Shown here one piece after another: positions 1-10,295 of a DNA stretch of 33,292 bases. Source of the stretch: Cochliopodium minus (Eukaryota > Discosea > Himatismenida > Cochliopodiidae); the NCBI GenBank assembly GCA_024220525.1, contig JAMYWO010000114.1, positions 84,374 to 117,665 of the forward strand, read 5' to 3'. The notes under the pieces are model-generated. The model saw only the letters and a list, made by a program, of their open reading frames with translations, searched no databases and was not told the origin of the DNA. The translations under genes and the position numbers were made by a program. How positions within the stretch are numbered: the stretch's first letter is position 1; each line of letters opens with the position of its first letter.

Positions 1-404
1 AAAAGTTTAATTTATAACTTGATTGACTTACCTCTGAATGCTTTTTCCCATATTAATTCCATATCATCATATGAATCGAATTGAGCATTTTTTAAGGGAT
101 AATTTAATTCCCTATTCTTCAGATCGATCAATGCTTCTGATCCAATCTTTTTTGCATTTAAATAATCAGTTAAATTTCATATATTAATTATTTTTAGTTT
201 TTTTATAAAGTGATATATTTGCTAGCTTATGTAAGATTATCAAATGATATAAATTACAAATTTTTTAAATCTTTTCTCATCTTTTAATTCTGTTCCAATA
301 ACTGTGGGAAATTCAATCAATGGAGATTCTTCTCCACTAAAACCTGCTCTTGTGGTATCAGTTCCCACATCAAGAACAATAGAGGTAACTTCTTCCTCAA
401 TCAT
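1..404 (-). CDS. Actin-related protein, Arp4/BAF53-like (5' part, runs off left edge)
   Basis: Two exons are visible: 404-258 and 146-32, with a GTAAGT donor after 32 leading off the window. The start ATG at 402-404 follows an A-run, as in neighbouring genes. Exon 1 gives the actin phosphate-1 loop (IVLDVGTDTTRAGFSGEE) and a PTVIG segment. Exon 2 gives an IGSEAL stretch, then a YPLKN segment and a DDMELIWEKAFR helix, matching actin residues around the DNase loop and the WDDMEKIW helix. Spacing and wording (GSxAL, KNxxFDSYDD) look closer to nuclear Arp4, a subunit of INO80/SWR1/NuA4-type chromatin complexes, than to conventional actin. The C-terminal two thirds lie outside the window, so the subfamily is an inference. 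It is transcribed divergently from the WWE/ARP8-like gene on the right. Confidence 0.75.
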
Positions 405-447
405 TTTTTTTTTTTTTGAAAAGATTAATAAATTTGAAAAGAGGATT

Positions 448-633
448 TCATCTTGATAGTTTTCCAATATCCCACATACAACCTTTCAAATCTGTATTCA
501 GTGCAGCTCCAAATTCTTTGTACTCCTGCTCAAAAAAGGATTTGTAGAGACTATTAAAGTCATCATCAATCAAAACAGGGAGATCCTTTGCATACAAGTG
601 AATCTCCCTACTTGCCAATCTTCCTTTCTTTCG
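448..633 (-). other. Unassigned minus-strand open stretch with coding-like composition
   Basis: A 61-codon minus-strand frame, preceded by a possible acceptor (TTTTTAATAG) and ended by TGA, lies between the two divergent ARP genes. The peptide (e.g. GRLASREIHLYAKDLPVLID) is rich in D/E/K/R and aromatic residues and does not look like spacer. No ATG opens it. A further minus-strand stretch near 683-710 (RLNEEISNFDRHI) also looks coding, but no GT donor connects the two. I recognise no family. It may be an exon of a broken or unusually spliced small gene, a remnant, or chance. Confidence 0.25.
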
Positions 634-763
634 CTATTAAAAATGTAAAAATTTCTTTAAAATTTCTTTTTCTTTTCCTTAGATATGCCGATCAAAGTTG
701 CTGATCTCCTCATTCAATCTGAGATTTTGTAAGTACAAAAATGATGATCAATTAAAAAAAAAA

Positions 764-3700
764 ATGAAAGAGAATAAAGAAGAATATGATAAAGATGAAT
801 TTATACCATGGTATTATAATAATTTTGGTATTTTGATAGAACATACAACCCCAAATTCCATCAAATTGGAGAGAAATTACCAAGAATTTCTTCAAACCAA
901 GATCACCCGTCCTTTATCCCTCTATATCAACAACGATATCTTTGAGGTAGATTACAAAAAAATGACCCAAAAAGATTTATCAAACCAAAATCTCAAATAT
1001 GAGTTGAAGAGATCAACCGAATCAATTTCCAAAGCAAATTTCTTCGATCTTCCAAAGAAAACTAAAGATGGAATCTGGTTGTATTTGGATAATGATCATA
1101 TATGGAAGAAATTTGATCCCTCCCAACAAAAACAAATAGAAACAAATTTTAACAAAAATCCTCACAGCAAATTTGAAATGAAAGAGGAGAAAAAAAAATT
1201 TGATTTGGACAAAAAGAGATTTTGGGATACCACAAACAACAATAAAGAATATATCATTATAAGATCCAATTCAAAACCATTTTGGTGCTATTTGAAAGGT
1301 GGCAATTGGGAGAGATATAATCAGGTAAGAGTTTGAAATAAATTGTCCCAATTACAGTTAATAAAAAAATTTTATGTGAATCATAATTGATAGGAAAATT
1401 CAGATGAGATAGAAGAAGAATATCAAAAGAAAACAAGAATTTTTTCAATCACCCAGAAACACAAGATTTTCAAAAACAAAATATATGAAGTGAATCTTCA
1501 AAAATTTACTCATAGGGAAAGAAACGAAACCAATGTAACTAAAATTACCAGAATTCCTCCTTATTTAGGATTATTGGGAAATGAAGATAATCACAAATTA
1601 GGTAAAGAATAGTTTATAAAATAATTTTTTATTAATTTAAAAACCGATCTTTCTTATTTTTTGAAATATTTCAAAAATGTGTTATTTTATTAAAAAACTA
1701 AATCTCAAAAATACCTTTACTTATTCCTAATTTTATTCCTGTATTTAAAATAGGAGAAATTCCCACAAAAAACTTTTGTGAAATTACGGAAGAACAAGTC
1801 CAAAGCATTCTCAAAGAAAACAAAAAAACCTACATTTCTCATGTAAAACAAATGTTGTGGACTTCAAAGAGAAACTATAAAATAATCGATCCTCCCAAAA
1901 ACTTTGAAAATGAAAAACCTGAACTAACTAGAGAAGACTTTCAAGTGGATGACAACATTGTCTTTTCTGTTGAAAATGTTTTATCACCCAAAACTTGCCA
2001 GTACTATCTTGAAAAAACAGAGAAAGAGGGATATCAAGATCTCACACAACAATATGATAAAGATTACAGAGGAAATGACATGTAAACAAAAAGAACTTTA
2101 TATTTTATTTTTTTATTTAATTTTTAATTTGTTTATTTTGTGAAATATAAAGTATTCTTGTTGTTGGTAAATAATTTTTTAAATGCAAAATATTCCCTAA
2201 ACTAAAATTATCAAATTTTAAGATGAAGTTTTGAGCAATGAGCTTTGGAAACAAATACAACAAAAATTAAAGGATGAAGATCTTTTGTTCATTCAGCCAT
2301 ATGGTTTTGGAACAGAAGGTAAAAAATAAAATTAATGAAGAAAGAAGGTGAAATGATTAAAAATAAAAATTTTACATGTAAAAAAGGAACGTGGAAAGCT
2401 TGTGGTTTGAACAAGTGCATGAAATTTGCTAAATACTCTGAAGGTATATTAAACTATTTATTTATTTATTCTTTTATTATTTTTGTTCCGTTTTTAAAAG
2501 GGTATTGCTTTCAACCTCATGTCGGTAAATTAATTATTCGTTTTTTGTCACAAAAAAATTTAATTCTATGAATAAATAGATGGTCCTTGGGCTCCAGATG
2601 ATGACCGATCTTCGATTTTCACTGTGGTAGTTTATTTAAATGACGATTACGAAGGAGGAAAAACAAATTTTTACAAAGAACCATTAGAGTCCAAACTGGA
2701 AGGTAAAAAAGGAGCGAAGGTCGAAGAAAAGGATCTTTTTGCTTCTGTTTCTCCAAAACAAGGAAAATGCTTGATATTTACTCACAGTTGTTACCATGAA
2801 GTAAAAAAAAAAAATGTTTGTTAGTTTTTAATTCTTTTTTGTTAAACTATATTAAAGGGAGCAGTGATAACAAAAGGAACAAAGTATATCATTAGAACTG
2901 AAAGTAATTATAAAAAATTTAATAAATTCCAATACCATTCTTATTTATCTTTTTATGTTGATTCTTAGATTTAATAATTTCCAAGCATTCTAATCTAATC
3001 TTATCAATAAATTTAAAAATATAATTTGTTGAATTCCTAATTTTTTTTTTTTTTTTAGTAATGTTCAAGAGAGTGGACCCAAAAATTTTTAAAAATAAAA
3101 AAAAACTCGACAATAATAATGAATACAAGAAAATGGTGACTCTTTACAAAAACAGTCTGATCCAAGAATATCGAGGCAATTCAACAGAGTCTACCGACAG
3201 CTACCTTCAAGCACTCAGCATCTTGAGAAGTGGTAACAATTCCAATTTCATCTCTTTGCAACTTTTGAAGCTTCCCAGAGTGATTTGGACCAAAATCATG
3301 CTCTCGTTAGGTGTAAACGATGTTTGTTCCTTGATGAGTACTTCCAAATCCTTTTATTTGATTGGAAAAGACAGCAAAATTTGGAGAAATCTTTACTTGG
3401 TTATTAATTTTTTTTTTATTAGTAATTTTAAATTAATTCATTAATATTACCTATATATATTGTTTTAAAAACTTTCTTTATTTTGTTATCTATTTTATAA
3501 ACAAACTTTCTTTTTTTTTGTTATCCATTTTATAACAAATTTTTTTTTTGTTAAAGCACTCGCCACATGCAAATAAATTTAAGCTCCCGTTCGAGAAAAA
3601 TTTGGACCAACTACTGAGCACGAATGTCAATGACTGGCACAGTATTTATAGGTTTGTCAAGAGTACTATTCGGGGAACGAATCCAGTCGTAGCATTTGAC

Positions 3701-6105
3701 TTGGGGAGGTAATTGGAAATTATTTTTGTTTTTTTTTGTTTTTTAATTTTTTTTTCAAATTTTAATTTATTTTTTTTTTTAAATCAGATCTTTGGTGAAA
3801 TACGAAGTCAAATCTAAAGAAGAGATTCGTCTCATTTGCTATAATTGTTTAACATATGCATTTCCTCCCGTGATACTTCATGAAATAGGAGTTTTTTGCA
3901 AAGATTGTTGTGTGTGTTGTATTTGCAAGAACGCTTTTTCTGGCAATAGTAATAAAATACTTTTTAAAAAATACAATCATTTATTAAATTTAAACTTTTT
4001 TTATTATTTTCATCTCCAAAATAAATCAAAATACAAAAATTTATTTTTATTAAAATCATGATTTTTTTTGAATTAAAAATAAATTTAAAGTTTTTTTTTT
4101 TAATTCATTTCTCTTAATAAATGTCATAAAAATAAATTGAAATTTTTTTTTTTTTTATTTTTCAAAAATTTAATTTAATCTTTTTGACCCCTCCAATGTC
4201 AGACCAAGAAATCCCAAAAGCAAAAACTCCAATAAGATGGGAACACGAGAGAAACCAGAAAAAAGTTTCGTTTTATTGTGCGGAACACACTCCCAGCCAG
4301 AAAGAAGACACTTTTCTCCATCTCTTGAACGAAAATTCTCAACATTTTTATTCCCGCCAAAATTTTAGGGTAGAAAACATTTCTTCTTTTTCCACCCAAT
4401 ACTATTACAGTCATGGCGAAAACATCGTTGATCACGTAACATTTTTCTTAAAAAAAAAAAAAAACTCTTTAAAAAAAAATTAAATAAACATTTAAAGTCG
4501 TAAAATTATTTGAAAATAAAAAAGTTTACTTCATCATATTATTTATTTTTTTGTTAACTAAAAATTACGATAAATGCGCACTAAATTTTATAAAATTCAT
4601 TTTAATAACAATAACATTATTTTAAAACAAAATTGATCTCAAATTTTCATTGTAAAAGTTCGGATTTGGGATGGATAAAGTCGTACAATATTCACAAGAT
4701 ACAGATTTCGTGGTTTACATTCCCATTGCTAATAACAGAACTATCTCCTCTTTTGAATACATCGGGAAATTGATTGATAATTGTTCAGCTGAATCAAGAT
4801 GCGCTGTATTTGTTGATCCATATGATGGTCTTCATTGTTTATTTAAAATATATTTCTTTTTTATTTTTGAATTTTAAATTTTTTATTTTTTTTAAATTTT
4901 TTATTTTTTTTTAAATTTATTCATTTTATTTCATTTTATTGAAATTTATTAATTTCTTTTAAAGGGTTTTTTGAAAAGTTTATTAACAAAGAATTAAACC
5001 AAATCACACTAAATACTACTTATGTGGCTGCTTGTATAACTGTTCCTCATTATATTGCCTCTCTGTCCTGTTACCACGCAACCAATGGAGTAAATTTTTT
5101 TTTAAAAAAAAAAAAAAATTTAAAAAATAAAAATAAATAAATTTAAAAAATAAAAATAAAATATTAACAAAATAAGATATAAAAAATTTTTATTAAAAAA
5201 TTGAAATTTTAGATAGTTGTCGACATTAACAGCCGTTCCGTTAACATTTGGGTTGTTTTGGATGAAATAGCAGTTGCGAAACTCCCTTTTGATAAGTTTG
5301 AGCATGGAATTGATCCTGAAAAGGATTTCAACTTGTTTCATCTTTTCGGAGACATTCCAGTAGGTAAAAAAAAAAATTTTGTATTTATTGATAAAATAAA
5401 TTAAAATGATAATAAAAAAATAACATAAATATTTTTTTTCTACCTAATTTTTTATTTTTATTTTTTTTTTAAAATAATAATTATTTTCAAAATTTTGATA
5501 TTTTTTATGTAGAAAACGCTCATGAAATTAATAACTTGAAAATTTCGAACAATAACGAAGTATCAGAGTATTGGAAAAGAAGAGCCAAGGACTTAATCGA
5601 TTCTCCTTTTCCTAGCTTTATTGTTGAGAAGATCCGCGAACTTGTCTCTGACTTGACAACAGAACAACTCCAACTTGTTTTGAGTTTTGTTGTTGTCACT
5701 GGATCCCTTGTTACTAACACTCTGCTTCAAAAGATTGAAAAGTTAATCAAAGAAAATCTCAACACTCAAAATTTTTCTGGCAGTGTATTTTTTATTTTTT
5801 AAACAAACTTTTATTTTATTTTTTTTTAATTTTAAATATAGATTTATATTTTTATTTTTTATTTAAATTTTTTTTCTTTTTCGTTTTGTTCAAAGGTGAA
5901 TGTTGTGAGAGAAATAAAAGTTGGAAATTATTCAATTAAACATGATCCTTCCACATGTGCAACCACTGGAGCAATCAACTGGTATGAAAGAAAAATTGTT
6001 GAATGCAGGAAATTCAATAATTTTAGTTTCCTTGAACAACACCATTGGTTTGGAGGTGAAGTTCCCAAAAATAGCTACATCAACAGCATCAATACAAAAA
6101 ATTAA
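764..6105 (+). CDS. WWE x3 - Fe(II)/2OG oxygenase - F-box - ARP8-like actin fold with LIM insert
   Basis: Exons: 764-1324, 1394-1601, 1754-2081, 2153-2166, 2223-2318, 2387-2443, 2501-2524, 2580-2800, 2858-2903, 3059-3399, 3557-3708, 3788-3948, 4203-4435, 4659-4827, 4965-5089, 5213-5363, 5513-5784, 5896-6105. They total 3369 nt (1122 aa) with all phases closing. WWE modules, known ADP-ribose or ubiquitin-ligase-associated folds, lie at about 13-84, 103-167 and 180-245. A prolyl-4-hydroxylase-type oxygenase follows, with iron ligands H428, D430 and H502 and 2OG-binding R516 (GTKYIIRTEIMF). An F-box (LPRVIWTKIMLSLGVND) sits at about 588-632. Next come the ARP8-like DWHSIYRFVKSTIRG and VVAFDLGRSL, a LIM-like C-x2-C-x16-C-x2-C-x2-C-x2-C insert ending FYCAEH, and actin segments GMDKVV, ATNGIVVDIN, VVVTGS and DPSTCATTGA. 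Plant ARP8 is a known F-box-actin fusion; the WWE, oxygenase and LIM parts are additions. The start is the first in-frame ATG after an A-run. Inferred role: substrate-recognising SCF subunit with hydroxylase activity. Confidence 0.85.
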
Positions 6106-6278
6106 ACAACATCAAAAAAATTCATTAAATAAATCAAATAATGATAAATATCCTTTTAATAATCTGAGTAGTCTTTGGCCCATATTTTTTCATCAAATTA
6201 TTCTTTGGAATTTTTATTTTATCTCAAAAGTTTTAACAATTAAGATTCTATCATATGGTATGGAATATTGATTTTCCA

Positions 6279-6794
6279 TTAATTTCTATTTGAATAGCTT
6301 TTGTAATTCCTCTCCCTCATTCTTTGTATCAACCAGAAATATGCCATGAACAAAGGTAATCCGATTATAGCATTCGCAATCACAAGCACCCAGATCAATA
6401 TCCCCGTTATTATTTTGTTGAGATTGAATTTTTGGGAGATTTTGTAGATGTAGACCGAGATGAAGAGATCTGAGCATGCCAAAACATTCCATGTGATCAA
6501 TCCTGCACCCTTTATCTTGAATAATTTCTCAAACATTTCCAAATTGGATCCACTAGATGATAGAACCTTCATCTCTTCGAAATTTTCGATCACAACAAAG
6601 AGGAAGATGATACATTGAATCATCCAGAAGTAAAGATAATTTCTCACAAATTTCTTGGCAATGTTGGAATTTGGAAATAATGTTAATGGAATGAAAAATA
6701 TGATCAAAGAGAAAGAAGATATTTGAAAGAGGATTTCGTGATGGCTATCATACATTTTTTTTATATTTATTTTAATATCACATGATTGATTCAT
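6279..6794 (-). CDS. Small membrane protein, Aba4/DUF4281-like
   Basis: Single exon, 171 residues, one of the few intronless genes here. It has four hydrophobic segments, at about residues 23-40, 52-68, 95-115 and 128-155. The middle carries GAGLITWNVLACSDLFI, resembling the W-x-H/N-x5-DLF core of the DUF4281 family (abscisic-acid-deficient 4, Aba4), followed by IIGLPLFMAYFWLI as the last membrane span. In plants Aba4 is needed for neoxanthin synthesis. Homologues in non-photosynthetic organisms have no assigned role, so I give no function. A second in-frame ATG (MYDSHHE) could be the true start. It converges on the WWE/ARP8 gene (173 bp apart) and lies 94 bp downstream of the SHK-like kinase on the same strand. 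Confidence 0.65.
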   Translation of the reverse strand: MNQSCDIKINIKKMYDSHHEILFQISSFSLIIFFIPLTLFPNSNIAKKFVRNYLYFWMIQCIIFLFVVIENFEEMKVLSSSGSNLEMFEKLFKIKGAGLITWNVLACSDLFISVYIYKISQKFNLNKIITGILIWVLVIANAIIGLPLFMAYFWLIQRMRERNYKSYSNRN

Positions 6795-6888
6795 ACATTA
6801 AAAGTAATACAACAAATCATACATGTTGCTTTTGTGAATAAATTTAATAAACTTTTTATATAAAATAATTAAAAAAAAAAAAAACAAA

Positions 6889-9800
6889 TCAATTCTTGTA
6901 ATTGAAGTTTCCCTTCTTCTTTTCTCTCTCCCTTTGTATAACAATCTCATCATAATACTGATTGGTGAAAATCGGAAAAAAAAATCTGCCATTAACCAAA
7001 GCGAGAATGATATAACGTTTGGCCTTTTTGTTTTTGACAGAAAAAATGAGTTTTTTGTCTTCAGAGTCAGTCAAAATGGTGATATTGAGTTTACTTTTGA
7101 GGGCGGTGGCGTAGAGGATGATCTCATCGACCCATTCGTTACCCTTTTCAAAATTTTTGAGGTATTCAGTCCAAGATTTCTTGGGGTTTTTGCCTTCGTA
7201 GTACTCTTTGAAAGTTTTGCCGCCAAAACATTTTTTCTTGGTCTCATGACCTTTTTCTACGAGCCAGTTATAAACCTCGGTCCTCCTCTGCTCGACGAAA
7301 ACGTTCAGGTCGGACTTGTAGACCCAAAAACAAAGAGACTGAAAAAAAGTCTGCTTGTTATTTACAAATAATAAAGAGGGCACAGAAAAAAGTTTGAGTT
7401 TAAAAATGTTGGCAGCTCTATTCTGAACCAAACTCTGCGCATAGTTGTTTTCCTCCAAGTTAGAAATGTCCTTCGAACCTTTTTGACTGAGATACTGTAT
7501 GAAATCATCAAACTCCATCTCTTTCTGGCTGTTGATCTTAGAGAGGATCTTGGAACTCATCGCTTTGTTGAGGGGACTGAACTCCTCGTCGTCGGAGAGA
7601 TCCGAAGATTCCTCATCGTCGTTGAGGGGTAAGTACATTGAGTCGTATTGGGAGGAGGTCTCTTCAAGTTTGGGGCAGGGAATTTTCAGCTTCTCTTTGT
7701 AGAGATCGAGGAAGTTCTCCAACTTTTTGAAGATGGTCGTCTCTCCTTGCAGGAGCCTGAAGTTACACCACTTGAACGGAGGTTTTCCCAGCCTATTAAT
7801 TTTCAAAAAATAAGGAAATGGTTTTAATTGTTTATCAACAATTTAAAACTTTAAAAAAAATCTTCACAAAAATAAAAAAAATAACGATTTAAATAAAAAA
7901 AACAAAAAATATGAAACGAAATATAAAAATATTTTTTGGAAAAAAAAAACAAAAATAAACCAGTGCCAAAACTAATTGAAAAAAATTAAAATTTATATTT
8001 TTACCTAATGTGTTGAACATTCCCACCACCACCAACAATAGAAATAACGAGCTCGTTACCACTAGAACCAGAAACCCTGATCAAGTAAAAACCCTCCGAT
8101 TTGTTGGACAAAAGTTTGATGCTGTCTTGACGGCTGATGTTTCCGTGGAACCACTCTGAAAGAGCCAGTTGTTGGACGTTCTGTAGGAAGTCTGGAAAGA
8201 CTAGGTCTCCTAAAAGACATACCACTCTCCCAAAATTTTCCATTGTTACAACATCGTTGATAGCTTTTTTTCATTTTATCGATTGAATTAAAAATAATAC
8301 AAAATAAATTCAAAATAAAATATAAAAAATAAAAAAAAAATATTTTAAAGGGTTTTTTACCCAAAAGAGATTTCAAAGCACTTTTGACTTTGGGACCCCA
8401 TTTCTCGTCTTTTTTTTGATTAAATAAAGTTGCAAAAAATTGATTCCAAGATACTGAAATAACATCCTGGTTGAAAAAAAAAAATTGAAAAGAAAAAATC
8501 AAAAAATGAAAAAACTGACAGATCCAATATTATATTTCCAAAACTTATAGGCCTCGCTATCTTCTTTGGATATTGCGGAAAGGACAAAAAGCTCAGTGTC
8601 AAAGACGTGGAGGATTTCGGAAAACTTAGGTCTCTCCGGGTTATTAGTCTTGGTACAGTGGATGATAAGGTTAATGATGACTTCAGAGCAGGCGATTCTC
8701 TCCAAACTCCTCTTGATGAAGTTCTCCTTAGCTTTATCATTGTTGACGAATTCCATGTGGTTTTCAAGAGGCACAGGCCATTTGATCTCATCTTCCCACG
8801 AGATCAAGTTGTAGAGAATCCAACCGTAAGAATAGACGTCGGACTTTTCATCGGTGGCTCTGAATCTACGTGCTTCGGGGGAAGAGTACTCTGCATTACC
8901 CATTGCCATTCTTTCAGTTGAGAATTGTGTGAGGGCTAGACCAAAGTCTGTCACTTTACATTTGCTTGACGAGACCCACTTTCCTTCGACGAGCCCACTT
9001 AACAGGATGTTGCTGGGTTTTAAGTCGTTGTGTCTTAGGTTCATCTGTTCCACTCCCCAGTTCAGCCCCATCGCTATATGGTGTGCCATGCTTATTCTTT
9101 GGAAGAGAGATGGCTGGTTGGTTAGGTTTTTCGAGATGAAGTGTTTGAGATCTGTGTCCATCAATTCGGATACTATTTTTTTTCAGAATATATTAAATTG
9201 ATTAATTAATAAATTTTTGAAATCATACTCAATATCAATCCAAATTCATCATGATATGATACTCCTAGATATAATGAAACATACGGATTGGATACTTGTT
9301 TTACTATGCTCGCTTCTGATTCCAAACTTTGTTCATATGAACTATTTTGCTCTCTTCGATAGGATACATAATTTTAAATTTGAGCCAAATATTAATTAAT
9401 GTTGAATAAGAAATTTTAATATATTATATGTCCAACAATGTTGATAAATGAATTTATTTATCGATTTATAGCAAAAATATGATTATTTTGATGACTATTA
9501 TTTAAAAATTAAACGTATTCATTATATAATTTAATATATTCCTTGAATCAATGCTTTTGCATTATTTATCATATTTCTCTTCTTATTTTTTGAAATAGTT
9601 GATATTAATTTCCCTATTTTTCTTAATTTTACCTCCTCTCTCCAACTGTCTTCAATGCAACATCTATTCCCCATAATCTGCCCTAATAGAAAGTTTGTAT
9701 AAATAAAAATATGGTTGTAAACAAAAAAATATTTTTATAATTTTTGATATATTTACTTTATAAACGGATCCACAAACACCTGATCCAAGCATTTCTGGTT

Positions 9801-10095
9801 TTGTAAATGAACATTGTATATGTGAAAGGGGGATGAATTTGGTTTTATTCTGCAAAATCTCCTCAGAACAAAAAGGACAATAATTGAAATTCAATTCAGC
9901 AGGATGTCCATTAGGACAAGATATCTCTCCTTTATTGGCGATTGGAAAATTATTTTGTACACTATCGCTGTGACTGTTATTCATAGAGGAGTTGATACTA
10001 TTATTTTGATCTTTGCTTTCTTCTTCTGAATTACTATGAAAATCGAAATCATCATCTTCAGCTTCACTATTCCCAAATGAAAAAGATGTATTCAT
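6889..10095 (-). CDS. SHK-like kinase with SH2 domain and C-terminal inactive OTU-like domain
   Basis: Exons 10095-9757, 9682-9633, 9341-9229, 9172-8520, 8466-8361, 8263-8005 and 7792-6889 give 807 aa with closing phases. The N-terminus is acidic and Ser/Asn-rich, then a CPNGH...CPFC zinc-ribbon-like motif (about residues 61-79). The kinase domain has the glycine loop GSGVCGSVYK, VALK lysine, catalytic HNDLKPSN (Asn in place of the usual Arg of HRD), DFGLAL, and SPEARR followed by DVYSYGW. As in Dictyostelium SHK kinases, a helical linker leads to an SH2 domain (WFHGNISRQDS, then FYLIRVSGSS with the phosphotyrosine-binding Arg). After an acidic linker the last ~160 residues follow the OTU protease pattern (TFFQSL, WVDEIILYATAL, LNITIL), but Cys is replaced by Thr and the final His by Phe. 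The kinase looks active; the OTU part looks like a binding module. The OTU call is the weakest part. Confidence 0.8.
9342..9632 (-). other. Large intron of the SHK-like kinase gene
   Basis: This 291-nt intron separates the VALK lysine exon from the alpha-C helix exon. It begins GTAAAAT and ends GCAAAATAG on the minus strand. Its acceptor lacks a clear T-tract, unlike most introns in the window, but it is the only choice that keeps the kinase frame open. I see no gene, RNA or element inside it. Confidence 0.7.
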
Positions 10096-10295
10096 TTTTT
10101 TTTATTTTTTATATTTCGATTCAATTATAAAATCAACGAGATATCCTTTTAAAACAAAGATATAGGTCCAAAATACTTTACTCACATCGATAAAGGAGCA
10201 ATTAGTCAAAAATTCCAAAAGCCTTAATATCCTCACAAATTCGAAAGATAAAAAAAATAGAATTAAAAAGATTCCAGACAAGAGGTTTATTTGAA

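Noticed and set aside
682-763. A start for the WWE gene at the non-ATG codon 698 or at ATG 684
   Set aside because: The codon at 698 is TTG. The ATG at 684 gives a short frame that ends at once, or splices out of phase with the WWE frame. ATG 764 follows an A-run and is in frame.
6934-9201. Plus-strand frames opposite the SHK-like kinase gene
   Set aside because: The minus strand carries kinase, SH2 and OTU-like motifs with phase-consistent introns. The plus frames show no motif.
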